Shown piece after piece: positions 8,570-17,363 of a stretch of DNA of 64,000 nucleotides. The stretch's first letter is position 1. Each line of letters begins with the position of its first letter. The position numbers were made by a program, and so were the translations under genes. This stretch comes from Methylobacterium hispanicum (GTDB taxonomy: Bacteria; Pseudomonadota; Alphaproteobacteria; Rhizobiales; Beijerinckiaceae): the NCBI RefSeq assembly GCF_022179285.1, contig NZ_BPQO01000019.1:61070-125069 (forward strand), written 5' to 3'. The notes beneath the pieces are model-generated. The model was given only the letters and a program-made list of their open reading frames with translations, was not told the DNA's origin and ran no database searches.

Positions 8570-9855
8570 CAGTTCGCGGGTCCCTCGATCCGGGTGAGGC
8601 CGCCCATATAGGGCTGCAAGGCCGACGGCACCGTGACGCTGCCGTCGGGATTCTGGTAGTTCTCCATCACGGCGATGAGCGCGCGGCCGACCGCGACGCC
8701 CGAGCCGTTGAGCGTGTGCACGAACTGAACGCCCTTCTGGCCCGTGGGGCGGTAGCGCGCGTTCATCCGCCGCGCCTGGAACTCGCCGCAGACCGAGCAG
8801 GAGGAGATCTCCCGGTAGGTCTCCTGGCCCGGCACCCAGACCTCGATGTCGTAGGTCTTCTGGCTGGCGAAGCCCATGTCGCCGGTGCAGAGCGTCATCA
8901 CCCGGTAGGTGAGGTCGAGCTTCTTCAGCACCGCCTCCGCGCAGGCCAGCATGCGCTCGTGCTCTTCGGCCGACTTCTCGGGGGCGGTGATCGAGACGAG
9001 TTCCACCTTGTTGAACTGGTGCTGGCGCAGCATCCCGCGGGTGTCGCGGCCGGCCGCACCCGCTTCCGCGCGGAAGCAGGGGGTGAGCGCGGTGAAGCGC
9101 AGGGGCAGCTCGTCCTCGGCGAGGATCGATTCGCGCACGAGATTGGTCAGGGGGACCTCTGCCGTGGGGATCAGCCAGAAGTCGTCGCCCGCCGCGAACT
9201 GGTCGTCCCGGAATTTCGGCAGCTGCGCGGTGCCGAACATCGCCTCGTCGCGCACCAGCACCGGCGGCGCCACCTCCGTGTAGCCGTGCTCGGTGGTGTG
9301 CAGGTCCATCATGAACTGGCCGAGCGCCCGCTCCATCCGGGCGAGGTGGCCCTTGAGCACCACGAAGCGCGAGCCGGAGATCTTCGCCGCCGCCTCGAAA
9401 TCCATGAGCCGCATGGCCTCGCCGATCTCGAAATGCTGGCGGCCCGCGCTCAGGCGCTCGCGGCCGGCCTCGTGGCGGCGGTACTCGACGTTGCCGTGCT
9501 CGTCGGCGCCCTCCGGCACGTCGGGCTTGGGCCGGTTCGGGATCGCGGCGAGGCGCTCGTCCAGAACCCGGCCGGCCTCGGCCTGGGCGGCCTCCAGCGC
9601 GGGTCCCTCCTCCTTGAGGCGGGCGACCTCGGCCATCAACTCCGCGGCGCGGGCCTCGTCCCGCGCCTTCTTGGCGGCGCCGATCTCCTTGGCGAGCGCG
9701 TTGCGGCGCTCCTGGTTGGCCTGGGCCGCCGAGGTCGCGGTCTTGCGGGCGTCGTCGAGGGCGACCAGCTCGGCCGACAGGGGCGCGAGGCCGCGGCGCT
9801 CGAGGTCGCGGTCGAAGGCGTCCGGGTTCTCGCGGATGGCGCGGATGTCGTGCAT
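8569..9855 (-). CDS. serS: seryl-tRNA synthetase
   Basis: Class II synthetase charging tRNA-Ser (and tRNA-Sec where present). It has 428 residues, the expected length. The N-terminal MHDIRAIRENPDAFDRDL leads into the long antiparallel coiled-coil arm (about residues 30-105). The catalytic domain has WLIPTAEVPLTNL, motif 2 FRAEAGAAGRDTRGMLRQHQF and motif 3 GSGVAVGRALIAVMENYQN. It is the first gene of the serS-surE-pcm operon. Upstream is the second copy of the large palindromic repeat. Confidence 0.98.
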   Translation of the reverse strand: MHDIRAIRENPDAFDRDLERRGLAPLSAELVALDDARKTATSAAQANQERRNALAKEIGAAKKARDEARAAELMAEVARLKEEGPALEAAQAEAGRVLDERLAAIPNRPKPDVPEGADEHGNVEYRRHEAGRERLSAGRQHFEIGEAMRLMDFEAAAKISGSRFVVLKGHLARMERALGQFMMDLHTTEHGYTEVAPPVLVRDEAMFGTAQLPKFRDDQFAAGDDFWLIPTAEVPLTNLVRESILAEDELPLRFTALTPCFRAEAGAAGRDTRGMLRQHQFNKVELVSITAPEKSAEEHERMLACAEAVLKKLDLTYRVMTLCTGDMGFASQKTYDIEVWVPGQETYREISSCSVCGEFQARRMNARYRPTGQKGVQFVHTLNGSGVAVGRALIAVMENYQNPDGSVTVPSALQPYMGGLTRIEGPAN

Positions 9856-10021
9856 GGGCTGGCTCGGGCGATGATGCGCCCGCTTTGCCGCATCGCGCCC
9901 GGCGCGACAAGGTTTGGGAGGACGCGACCCAGGCGCCGCTTCGGCTTCGACCCGCGCATCGCTCTCCCTCCCCCCTCTGCGGGCAGGGCGATCGCGTATG
10001 CCGGGCGAGCCTGACCGCGGT

Positions 10022-10199
10022 CAGGCGCGGGTCCCCTCTCCCATAGGGAAAGGTCTGCTTTCGCAGAAAGCCGGGTGAGGGGTATGAGGTTTCCGAACGA
10101 GACGCTGCCCTGAACGCGCGTCGACCGCGTGCTCAGGTCTGCGGCGTCATACCCCTCACCCCAATCCTCTCCCTATGGGAGAGGGGGCGCGGCGCGGTT
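10022..10199. repeat. dispersed imperfect palindromic repeat, copy 2
   Basis: It matches copy 1 (4181-4352) across the left flank GCGCGGGTCCCCTCTCCCAT, the TCTGC-TTTC-GCAGA hairpin, the GGGTGAGGGGTATGA arm, the central CTGAACGCGCGTCGAC and the right arm TCATACCCCTCACCCCAA. The divergent parts are mainly the loop (about 10088-10110) and single bases, for instance GGGAAAGG in place of GGGAGAGG. It lies upstream of serS. Confidence 0.85.
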
Positions 10200-10304
10200 C
10201 CAGTGGCGATCTCGGAGACGACCCCCGCCCTATGCGATCGCCCTGCCCGCAGAGGAGGGAGGGAGGCGCGGCGGGGATCGTGCGCCTTCTCTAAGACAAA
10301 AGTC

Positions 10305-10333
10305 TTGACATACGAGAACAAAACGAGTACATC
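10305..10333 (+). promoter_or_regulatory. candidate promoter with LexA-box-like spacer, no gene attached
   Basis: TTGACA (10305-10310) is a perfect -35 box. Seventeen bases on lies a weak -10, TACATC. The spacer holds GAAC-N7-GTAC (10316-10330), one base off GAAC-N7-GAAC, the reverse complement of the alphaproteobacterial LexA box GTTC-N7-GTTC. The short AT-rich patch (10290-10335) stands out from the surroundings. No convincing ORF follows on the plus strand. Confidence 0.35.
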
Positions 10334-10944
10334 CCTCGCACGCGCCGCCCCGGTGTCGCGGCGGGGCCTGCACCCCGCCGCGGCGCCGCAGCAGGGAGCC
10401 TGCACCGGATGACCGCCGGAGCGGGTGCATGGGCGGCGCGGCGGTTCCCGCGTCACCGGCCGGTCAGCCGGTGCCCCGGGCGCCTCTGCGCGACTCAGGG
10501 CCGTTCTCGGCCGCCAGCCCGGAGCAACACGGGACAGCGCCGACAGTCCGGCCTGCACAGGTCGTTGGAACCGATGCCGGGCCCACTACGAGGTCCGGTG
10601 CAGGACGCGTGAAGTCTGCCGAGCGGAGGGTGGGAGCGCCGGGCAACGGCATGACCCGCCCCCGCAAGATCGGGGTCGATGCAGGCGGGAGAGAAGAAAC
10701 CGCGACGACAAGCCGGGCCGGACCGGGCGCAGACGCCTCTCCGACCCGCGGGACGCCGGGGAACTCGGCATCCGTACGCACAACACTCAGGGTTCCGCGG
10801 CGTCCCGCGTCCCCTCTCGGATCCTCTCTTCGGCCCAACCTCCGGCGGTGCTCACCGCGCGGAGCCGAACCCGCATCGGAGCACCGCCATGATCCGGCCT
10901 GCCCGGCCGCGCCGCCGATCCATCGACGGGCCGACCGGTCCCGC
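10334..10944. other. long noncoding gap
   Basis: About 610 bp between the LexA-like promoter and the DUF2336 stop. Open frames here are long only because GC-rich DNA has few stops; their translations are low-complexity Arg/Pro/Ala with no recognisable start or domain. I see no tRNA or clear terminator. A small RNA or a decayed gene is possible. Confidence 0.5.
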
Positions 10945-12366
10945 TCAGGCCGCGAGCCGCTCCGCCGCCTCCGCCGGGGCATCCGCGCGGGCGGCCTCCT
11001 CGCGCAGGCGCTCCTGCTCCTCGCGAAAACTCGCCAGGATCGCGCCGGGCAGCGCGTCGAGAACCGCGTCGAGGGCGTCGGGCGCCGCGTCCGGGGCGGG
11101 CGGCTCGGACGCGGCCTCCCGCACGGGCTCGGGGGCCGCCGGCGCGGTCCGCATCGCCCGCGCGGCGCCCTGCGCCGCCGCCCAGGCCACGCCCTCGTCG
11201 CGGCTGGCGCGGCGGGCCGCCTCGCGGGCCGCTGCCGCCTCGGCGATGGCGCGGGCGACCTCGCGGGCCTCGTCGCGGGCGGCCTCCGCCTCGAAGCGGG
11301 TGAGCAGCGCCATCACGGCCTGCATCTCGCCGAAGGGCATGTCCTCGCAGGCGGTGAGCGCCCGCTCGATCATCCGGCGCGACAGGCCGGCACCCCGCGC
11401 CGCGGTCGCGCCGTCCTGCGCCTCGCGCCACGCGCCGAGCGCGGCGGCGATGGCGGGCAGCAGCGCCTCGGCGAGGCCGGCGCGCCGGTGCAGTTCGGCG
11501 ACGCCGCGGGGCTCGCGCATCAGCACCGCGACGCGGGCCGGTTCGAGCTCGGCGAGGTCCGCGAAGGCGATCTCGGCGAACCCGACCTGCCCGGAGAGGA
11601 TCGCCCGCAGGATCAGGCCCGCGTTGAGCTGGCCGGTGGCGCGCAGGTGCCGCACGACCCGCGCGACCGAGGCCGCACCGGCCCCGGCGCAGAGGTCGAG
11701 CACCGCCCGCTCGCCGGCCTCCCGGCTCATCCGGGCGCCGCGCTCCGGCGTGAGCCAGCCGCAGCCGGTGACGAAGTGCTCGAGGTCGCGGGCGAGCCGC
11801 GCGCCGACCGCGTGGCGGACCTCGATCGGCAGGTCGGGCCGCGCCAGCAGCGCCTCCCGGAGCACGGGCGCGGCGCCGTGGCGCTCGACCATGCGCAGCA
11901 TCCGCCCCGTTGTGATGCGGGCGGTGGGGTTGCGGGCGAGCACCGCCAGGGTCTCCGGCCCGGCGATCTCGGCGAGCGCCCCGGCGACCGCGTGGGAGAG
12001 GTGGTGTCGGGCGGCGATCGCGGCGCGCACCGCCTCGCAGCCCATCGCGGCGGCGTCCACGAGGTCCGCCTCGGTGAGGACCGGCGAGCGGGCGAGGACG
12101 AGGCAGGCCACCTCGGTCTGGTCGCTCGCGAGCGCCACGATGAGGGGGCGCGGCGCCCGCGCGGAGGCCGCGCAGGCCTCGGCGAGCGCCCGCCGCACGA
12201 CCGGGGCCGGGTCGTCGAGGAGCGAGAGGATCGCGGTCTTGGCCTCCCAGGCGGCCTCCGGCCCGAGATTGCCGTAGAGGTAGGCCCGGGCCAGCGCCTG
12301 GGCGGCCTCGGCCCGGTGGCCGGCGGACGTGTGCTGCGTGGAGGCCAGGAACTGTCGGATGATCAT
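10945..12366 (-). CDS. DUF2336 domain-containing protein
   Basis: Cytoplasmic helical-repeat protein of 473 residues. The DUF2336 signature is visible in the N-terminal two thirds: repeated helices such as LLDDPAPVVRRALAEA, VACLVLARSPVLTEADLVD and VRHAVGARLARDLEHFV, resembling HEAT repeats. The last 130 residues are an Ala/Glu/Arg-rich helix with a likely coiled coil (EAARDEAREVARAIAEAAAA). The family is widespread in Hyphomicrobiales without an assigned function; related proteins appear in two-component and c-di-GMP contexts. Its ATG overlaps the stop of the transglycosylase gene by four bases, so the two are coupled. Confidence 0.88.
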   Translation of the reverse strand: MIIRQFLASTQHTSAGHRAEAAQALARAYLYGNLGPEAAWEAKTAILSLLDDPAPVVRRALAEACAASARAPRPLIVALASDQTEVACLVLARSPVLTEADLVDAAAMGCEAVRAAIAARHHLSHAVAGALAEIAGPETLAVLARNPTARITTGRMLRMVERHGAAPVLREALLARPDLPIEVRHAVGARLARDLEHFVTGCGWLTPERGARMSREAGERAVLDLCAGAGAASVARVVRHLRATGQLNAGLILRAILSGQVGFAEIAFADLAELEPARVAVLMREPRGVAELHRRAGLAEALLPAIAAALGAWREAQDGATAARGAGLSRRMIERALTACEDMPFGEMQAVMALLTRFEAEAARDEAREVARAIAEAAAAREAARRASRDEGVAWAAAQGAARAMRTAPAAPEPVREAASEPPAPDAAPDALDAVLDALPGAILASFREEQERLREEAARADAPAEAAERLAA

Positions 12367-13436
12367 GGACCGCTCCGGGTGGCGAAGAGCGAGGTCTGGA
12401 GGGCGGGCGCCGGGAGGGCCGCGAGGTCGGCCGGGCGGCGGGGCGGCAGCGGCGGATTGCGGATGACCGCGCCCGGCGCCGGCAGGGCCGCGGCGAGCGC
12501 GCCGGTCGTCGTCGGGGCGTCGGCCTCGACCCGCACGACGTCCGCGCGCGGGTCGGAGCGCGGGAAGTAGCTCGGGGCGGGGCGCTCGGGCGGGGCCGAC
12601 GGCCCCTCTGCCCGGCCCTGCCAGAGCCTGCCGACCCCCTGCGCGACCGGGCCGGTGCGCCGGTCGGTCTGGAACAGGCTGCGCAGGTCCGCGCCCGCGG
12701 CGTAGGCCGAGGCCGCGTAGGAGGTGGTGGCCTGCGGCAGGCCGCTCGCCTGGGCCTGGATGCCGAGGTCGGCCACGCCCCGCGCCGCCGCCGAGAGGGT
12801 GGCATAAAGCTCGGAGACGCTGCGCGGGCGCCCCGCCCGGTCGTAGAACAGGGCGCGGTTGGCGGCAGCCGCCTCCGGCATGTCGAGGGCGGCGGCGCGG
12901 TCCGGCGTGTCGCGGGCGGCACCGATGAGGGAGGCGGCGCCGCGCGCGCCCAGCACGTGGGCGACGTAGAGGTCGCCCGCATTCGGGTCGCGGCCGAGCG
13001 CGGCGGTGAGCGCCTCGCCGTTCTTCTGGGTGAGCGCGCCCGCGAGCGTCGCCGAGATCTTCGGGTCGCGGCGCAGGTCCAGGATCTGCTGGCGCTGGGC
13101 GGGGTCCTCCACCGCGTAGCTGCCGTCGGGGCGCGCCGTGATGGCGTCGGCGTAGGATGAGAGGCCGAGCCGGGGGCCGGCGTTCTTCATCACCCCGAGC
13201 CAGGTCTGCTCGATGAACTGGAACAGGCCGGTGGCGCTCGACGTGCCGGCCTTGGCCGCGGGGTCGAGGGCGGATTCGCGCTGCGCCGTGGCGAGCAGGT
13301 AGTCGAAGCCGGCGCCGCTCGCCCGGGCTCCCTCGCGGATCGCCTGCACGACCCCTGCATTGACGCCCGCACTGGCGCCCCGCGGCGCCGCCGCGGCGGG
13401 CTCGGGGGGGCTGGAGGGCGTGGTGAACAGGAACAT
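12363..13436 (-). CDS. SLT-type lytic transglycosylase-like protein
   Basis: Probable peptidoglycan lytic enzyme of 357 residues. The transglycosylase core is at residues 28-110: FDYLLATAQRESALDPAAKAGTSSATGLFQFIEQTWL, where E in QRESALDP is the catalytic acid and SSATGLFQF the conserved substrate loop. No signal peptide is evident at the N-terminus; it starts MFLFTTPSSPPEP, which is odd for a periplasmic enzyme and suggests non-classical export or a mis-set start. The C-terminal half is Pro/Ala-rich and unordered. It overlaps the downstream DUF2336 gene by 4 bp. Confidence 0.8.
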   Translation of the reverse strand: MFLFTTPSSPPEPAAAAPRGASAGVNAGVVQAIREGARASGAGFDYLLATAQRESALDPAAKAGTSSATGLFQFIEQTWLGVMKNAGPRLGLSSYADAITARPDGSYAVEDPAQRQQILDLRRDPKISATLAGALTQKNGEALTAALGRDPNAGDLYVAHVLGARGAASLIGAARDTPDRAAALDMPEAAAANRALFYDRAGRPRSVSELYATLSAAARGVADLGIQAQASGLPQATTSYAASAYAAGADLRSLFQTDRRTGPVAQGVGRLWQGRAEGPSAPPERPAPSYFPRSDPRADVVRVEADAPTTTGALAAALPAPGAVIRNPPLPPRRPADLAALPAPALQTSLFATRSGP

Positions 13437-13582
13437 CGGGTCCGCCGCGAGAGGAACCGCGCCGGTTCGGGAAGCCCCTGGCGCCGGGGCGGCGCGATCC
13501 GCGCCTTCCCTGCCCGACCCTGTTGCCGGTATGGTAAAGAAAGCTTGAAGTGCGGCCCCGCTCCGCTCACCCTGCGGCCGCG

Positions 13583-14023
13583 ATGCGCTGTACGCTGAGG
13601 CTCCGGCCGGACGAGGATCCGCGCCCCTACGCCGTGCTCGACCGGGCCGAGGGCGATCCCGCGGCGGCGCTGGTCCCGGTTCCGGCGGGCGTCGTTCTCC
13701 TCGGCGCCGAGCACGGGCGCGACGTCGTGCGGCTCGGCGCGCTGCTCGCGGTGCACGAGGCGCAGGCCGGGCTGCCGGATGGCGGCTTGCGGATCGTGCC
13801 GGTGCTGGGAACCGCCCGCGCGGTGCTGTGGGCGGCGAGCTTCGCGGAGGCCGGCCCGCGCCTCGCCGCGCTCGGCCTCGACCCCCGGGCGCTGGCGGAA
13901 CAGGGTCTGGCCGAGGCCGAGCGCGCCCTGGCGCGGACGATGGCGGCGCTCAGTGCCGCCGCCGCCGGCGTGCCGCTCGTGGAGGTCGTGCGCGACGCGG
14001 CGGGCACGCTCAGGGGCGTTTGA
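13583..14023 (+). CDS. hypothetical protein with faint CitE/HpcH-aldolase resemblance
   Basis: Protein of 146 residues from ATG 13583; a GTG at 13550 would add eleven. I do not recognise a definite family. The run PAGVVLLGAEHGRDVVRLGALLAVHEAQAGLPDGGLRIVPVLGTARAVL follows the strand-helix pattern of the citrate lyase beta/HpcH barrel (PKVE..LP..ETA), but the protein covers only half a barrel and lacks the metal-binding Glu/Asp pair in the right places. It is convergent with the flavin reductase, overlapping it by 14 bp at the 3' ends. It could be a degenerate or structural relative. Confidence 0.55.
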   Translation: MRCTLRLRPDEDPRPYAVLDRAEGDPAAALVPVPAGVVLLGAEHGRDVVRLGALLAVHEAQAGLPDGGLRIVPVLGTARAVLWAASFAEAGPRLAALGLDPRALAEQGLAEAERALARTMAALSAAAAGVPLVEVVRDAAGTLRGV

Positions 14024-14627
14024 AGTCCCCGCCGCCCCGCGGCCGGCGCATCTCGAACCGGTTCTCGGGCGTGATCCGGAAATAGTCGAAGTAGCCGCCG
14101 CGCAGGATCGGCTCCATGGCGGCGGTGTCGACGCGCCCGTCCGCCACGAAGCGGTCGTCGATGTAGATCGAGACCACCTGCCCGATCACCAGGAAGTTGG
14201 CGGGCTCGGACCCGTCCAGCGGCCGCAGCGGAACGGTCTGCAGCCAGCGGCACTCGATCGCCGCGGCGGCCTCCGCCACGCGGGGCGCGCGCACCTTGCG
14301 GGAGGGCGCCGTGGCGAGGCCCGTGTGGGCGAACTCGCTCTCGCCCCGAGGCAGCGGGGCGGAGGAATCGTTCATCGCCTCGCGAAGGCCGTGGCTCGCG
14401 AGGTTGCAGACGAAGTCGCCGCCCTCCTCCGCGAAGGTCATGGCGTCCTTCCGGCCCGAGGAGGAGAACGCCACCATGTCGTCCGCGACCGCGTTGAAGA
14501 ACGAGTAGGGCGCGAGGTTGAGCCGTCCGTCGCGGTCCATCGTGCTGATCCAGCCGATCGGGCGAGGCGCGACGATCGCCTTGAGCGGGTTGTGCGGCAG
14601 GGTGCGGTTCTGAAAATCGTAGTCCAT
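14010..14627 (-). CDS. flavin reductase family protein
   Basis: FMN-binding split-barrel protein of 205 residues. It starts MDYDFQNRTLPHNPLKAIVAPRPIGWIST, where the APRPIGWIST motif is diagnostic. NLAPYSFFNAVADD and DFVCNLAS complete the flavin site, and the C-terminus has the expected GGYFDYFRI. It probably reduces free flavin or serves as an FMN oxidoreductase; the partner is unknown. It lies 7 bp downstream of the nitroreductase on the same strand, so the two flavoenzymes form an operon. Confidence 0.9.
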   Translation of the reverse strand: MDYDFQNRTLPHNPLKAIVAPRPIGWISTMDRDGRLNLAPYSFFNAVADDMVAFSSSGRKDAMTFAEEGGDFVCNLASHGLREAMNDSSAPLPRGESEFAHTGLATAPSRKVRAPRVAEAAAAIECRWLQTVPLRPLDGSEPANFLVIGQVVSIYIDDRFVADGRVDTAAMEPILRGGYFDYFRITPENRFEMRRPRGGGDFKRP

Positions 14628-14634
14628 GGCGACC

Positions 14635-15198
14635 TCAGAGCCGCGTGACGATCTGGGCCAGCTCCGGCCGCGGCCGGTCGCTCGGGATCTCGGCCGGGCG
14701 GCCGATATGGATGAAGCCCGCCATCCGTTCGGCGGGCGCGAGGCCGAGCGCGTCGAGCGCGCGGCGGTCGTAGGCGAACCACTCGGTCAGCCAGGCGGTG
14801 GCGAAGCCCGCCGCGTTCGCCGCCACCACGAGGTTCATCGCCGCCGCACCGGCCGAGAGCACCTGCTCCCATTCGGGGATCTTCACGTGCGGGCCCGCGC
14901 GGGAGACCACGCCGACGACGACCGGCGCGTGGGCGAGGCGGTTGCGCTCGAGTTCCAGCCGGGCGGCGTCGGCACCCGGATTGTCGGCGGCGTGGATCGC
15001 GGCCAGCGTCTCGCCGACCCGGTGGCGGGCCTCGCCCTCGATCACGATGAAGCGCCAGGGCGCGAGCTTGCCGTGGTCCGGCACCCGGGAGGCGATGGTG
15101 AGGATCGCGTCGAGCGTCTCGCGGTCGGGGCCCGGCGCCTCGAGGCGCGGCGGCGGCACCGAGCGGCGGGTGCGGAGGAGGTCGAGGGTGGCGGTCAT
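14635..15198 (-). CDS. nitroreductase family protein
   Basis: FMN-dependent nitroreductase of the short YdjA-like type, 187 residues from ATG 15198. RTRRSVPPPRLEAPGPDRETL, split across the N-terminus, holds the FMN phosphate-binding Arg residues. RVPDHGKLAPWRFIVIEG, EWEQVLSAGAAAMNLVVAANAAGFATAWLT and HIGRP are the other conserved blocks. The family reduces nitroaromatics or quinones with NAD(P)H; the physiological substrate is not known. It is the first gene of the pair with the flavin reductase. Confidence 0.9.
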   Translation of the reverse strand: MTATLDLLRTRRSVPPPRLEAPGPDRETLDAILTIASRVPDHGKLAPWRFIVIEGEARHRVGETLAAIHAADNPGADAARLELERNRLAHAPVVVGVVSRAGPHVKIPEWEQVLSAGAAAMNLVVAANAAGFATAWLTEWFAYDRRALDALGLAPAERMAGFIHIGRPAEIPSDRPRPELAQIVTRL

Positions 15199-15337
15199 GC
15201 GGCGCGTCTCGCGAGGGGGCTCGCCCGGACTTGGCACGCGCGCCGGCCCGAGGGAAGCGGCGGCGACGCCTTGCCGCCGCCACGGTCTCGCGCCAGACCG
15301 CGGGCGGGGCCGTCTGCGGCCCGGTCGGAGAGGTGGG

Positions 15338-16255
15338 ATGGACGTGCGGGTCGTGGGTTGGCGGCGCGGGGCTTGTCTGCTGGCGGCGCTCGCGCCCGCC
15401 GGGGCGGCGGCGCAGGACGCCTTCCCGAACCGCCTCGGCTCCGGCGTGCCCTCCCCGTCCATCACGGCGCCCGCCTTCCCCACCGGCCCGGCGGAGGCCG
15501 AGGCGAGCCTCACGCTCAGCGCCATCCTCGCCGGCATCGGCGAGCCGCTGCGGACAGGTCTCGCCTGGCGCATCTACGACGACCGGGGCGACGGCAACCG
15601 GCCGAGCATCGTGGCCCGCTCGACCGACCCCGAGCCGAGCTTCCGCCTCGCGCCCGGTCCTTACGTGGCCACCGTGACCTACGGCTTCGCCAGCGCCTCG
15701 AAGCGCATCACCATGGCGGGCCAGCCGCAGGCCGACACGCTGCGGGTGAGCGCGGGGGCGCTGAAGCTCTCCGGCGCGGTCGGCGACCAGCGGATCGCGC
15801 CCGCGCAACTCGCGTTCTCGGTCTTCGTGCCGGTGGGCACCAACTCGGAGGGACGGCTGGTGCGCAGCGGCGTCAAGGCCGGCGAGCTGATCCGGCTGCC
15901 CGAGGGCACCTATCACGTGGTCTCGACCTACGGGGAATCGAACGCGATCCAGCGCGCCGACCTGAAGGTGGAGAACGGCAAGATCACCGACGCCACCCTC
16001 AACCACCGCGCCGCCACTGTGACCCTGAAGCTCGTGGCCGCGCCGGGCGCCGAGGCCTTCGCGGGCACGGCCTTCTCGGTGCTGACGCCGGGCGGCGATA
16101 CGATCCGCGAGGCGATCGGCGCCTTCCCGCAGGTGACCCTGGCCGAGGGCGACTACGTGCTGATCGCCCGCCACGACGGGCAGGTCTACACCCGCGAGTT
16201 CAAGGTCGAGAGCGGCATGGACCGCGACATCGAGGTCGTGGCGAAGGGGTCGTGA
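15338..16255 (+). CDS. secreted repeat-fold protein of unknown function
   Basis: Protein of 305 residues from ATG 15338, preceded by a GGAGAGG box. The signal peptide is RRGACLLAALAPAGAAAQ with cleavage near residue 26. The mature part looks like two or three beta-sandwich repeats: RLAPGPYVATVTYGFASASKRI, IRLPEGTYHVVSTYGESNAIQRADL and VTLAEGDYVLIARHDGQVYTREF share the pattern LxxGxYxxxxxYGxxxxxR. This suggests an extracytoplasmic carbohydrate- or cell-wall-associated protein, but no enzyme motif is visible. It is convergent with the DMT exporter, 18 bp apart. Confidence 0.8.
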   Translation: MDVRVVGWRRGACLLAALAPAGAAAQDAFPNRLGSGVPSPSITAPAFPTGPAEAEASLTLSAILAGIGEPLRTGLAWRIYDDRGDGNRPSIVARSTDPEPSFRLAPGPYVATVTYGFASASKRITMAGQPQADTLRVSAGALKLSGAVGDQRIAPAQLAFSVFVPVGTNSEGRLVRSGVKAGELIRLPEGTYHVVSTYGESNAIQRADLKVENGKITDATLNHRAATVTLKLVAAPGAEAFAGTAFSVLTPGGDTIREAIGAFPQVTLAEGDYVLIARHDGQVYTREFKVESGMDRDIEVVAKGS

Positions 16256-16273
16256 CGCGCACGGGGCGGTATC

Positions 16274-17173
16274 TCACGCAAGACGCCGCGCCCCCGCCGC
16301 GCAGGCCGCCACTGTGGCCGCGACCAGGGGCATCGCGGGGTCGATCGCCTCGCCGAGGACGAGGGCGGCGATCCCGATCCCCATGAAGGGCTGCAGCAAT
16401 TGCAGCTGGCCCGTCACGGCGATCCCGCCCCGCGCGAGCGCCCGGTACCAGAACACGAATCCGACGAGCGCGCTGAGTGCCGACACGTAGGCGAGCCCGG
16501 CGAGCGCGGAAGGCGTCATCGGGCCCGGATGCGCGGGCAGCAGCCAGAGGGCGGCGGGCAGCGTCGCGGGCAGCGCCAGCACCGTTGCCCAGGCCACCAC
16601 CTGCCAGCCGCCGAGGCGGCGAGCCAGGCGCGCGCCCTCGGCGTAGCCGAGGCCGCAGACGAGGATCGCCGCGAGCATCAGCCCATCGCCGACGAGCGAG
16701 CCGGGCCCCGCCCCGCGCGCCGCGAAGGCGACCGTGACGGCGCTGCCGAGCCCGGAGAGCAGCCAGAAGGCCCGGGAGGGCCGCTCGCCCGCCCGCAGCG
16801 CGCCGAACAGGGAGGTCGCGAGCGGCAGCAGTCCCACGAACACGCTCGCGCGTCCCGCGCCGATCTGGCCGAGCGCGAAGGCGGTGAAGAGCGGGAAGCC
16901 CAGCACCACACCGAAGCTGACGGCAGCGAGAGCCGCGAGGTCGGAGCGGCGCGGCATGGGCTGGCGCAAGACCATCAGCACCGCGCCCGCCGCGAGGCCG
17001 GCCAGCGCCGCCCGCGTGAGCGTGAGGGCGACGGGCTCGAACGCTTCGAGGGCGAGGCGCGTCGCCGCGAGGGTACCGCTGAAGATCGCCACGCCGACGA
17101 GTCCGTCGCGCAACGCCCCGGCCGGCGGAGCAGGCCGCGCCTGCGCGGGCGCTGCGAGGATGCGGGTCGTCAT
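16274..17173 (-). CDS. EamA/DMT-family transporter
   Basis: Inner-membrane drug/metabolite transporter family protein of 299 residues with ten predicted membrane helices arranged as two EamA repeats. It starts after a short hydrophilic lead with VGVAIFSGTLAATRLALEAFEPVALTLTR and ends IGIAALVLGEAIDPAMPLVAAT. The divergent neighbour is a MocR-type aminotransferase-like regulator, and such pairs commonly control export of amino acids or related compounds; the substrate is not visible. A 34-codon ORF with a strong ribosome site sits just upstream. Confidence 0.9.
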   Translation of the reverse strand: MTTRILAAPAQARPAPPAGALRDGLVGVAIFSGTLAATRLALEAFEPVALTLTRAALAGLAAGAVLMVLRQPMPRRSDLAALAAVSFGVVLGFPLFTAFALGQIGAGRASVFVGLLPLATSLFGALRAGERPSRAFWLLSGLGSAVTVAFAARGAGPGSLVGDGLMLAAILVCGLGYAEGARLARRLGGWQVVAWATVLALPATLPAALWLLPAHPGPMTPSALAGLAYVSALSALVGFVFWYRALARGGIAVTGQLQLLQPFMGIGIAALVLGEAIDPAMPLVAATVAACAAGARRLA

Positions 17174-17193
17174 CGCTCAGCTCAGCGGCAGGA

Positions 17194-17298
17194 TCAGCGG
17201 CAGGGCGAGGCCGATCCGTTGGCCATGAGCAGGACGAGGTCCACGAGTTGCCGACCGATCCGCGTCGCCCGTTGCCGGTCTTCGTCCGCCGCAAACAT
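17194..17298 (-). CDS. possible 34-residue leader peptide upstream of the exporter
   Basis: A short frame, ATG 17298 to TGA 17194, encodes MFAADEDRQRATRIGRQLV and 15 more residues. It ends 20 bp before the exporter ATG. GAGGAG six bases before its ATG is one of the best ribosome sites in the window, which supports translation. It could be a leader peptide, a small protein or chance. Confidence 0.4.
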   Translation of the reverse strand: MFAADEDRQRATRIGRQLVDLVLLMANGSASPCR

Positions 17299-17363
17299 CC
17301 TGATCTCCTCAAACCGCCGGGCATGCTGGATGCGGCGTTTTCCGGTTACGCGACAGGCACGCA

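Noticed and set aside
10429..12570. 713-codon plus-strand frame after the LexA-like promoter
   Set aside because: Tempting as the missing SOS gene, but its first part is low-complexity and the rest is antisense to DUF2336. No ribosome site.
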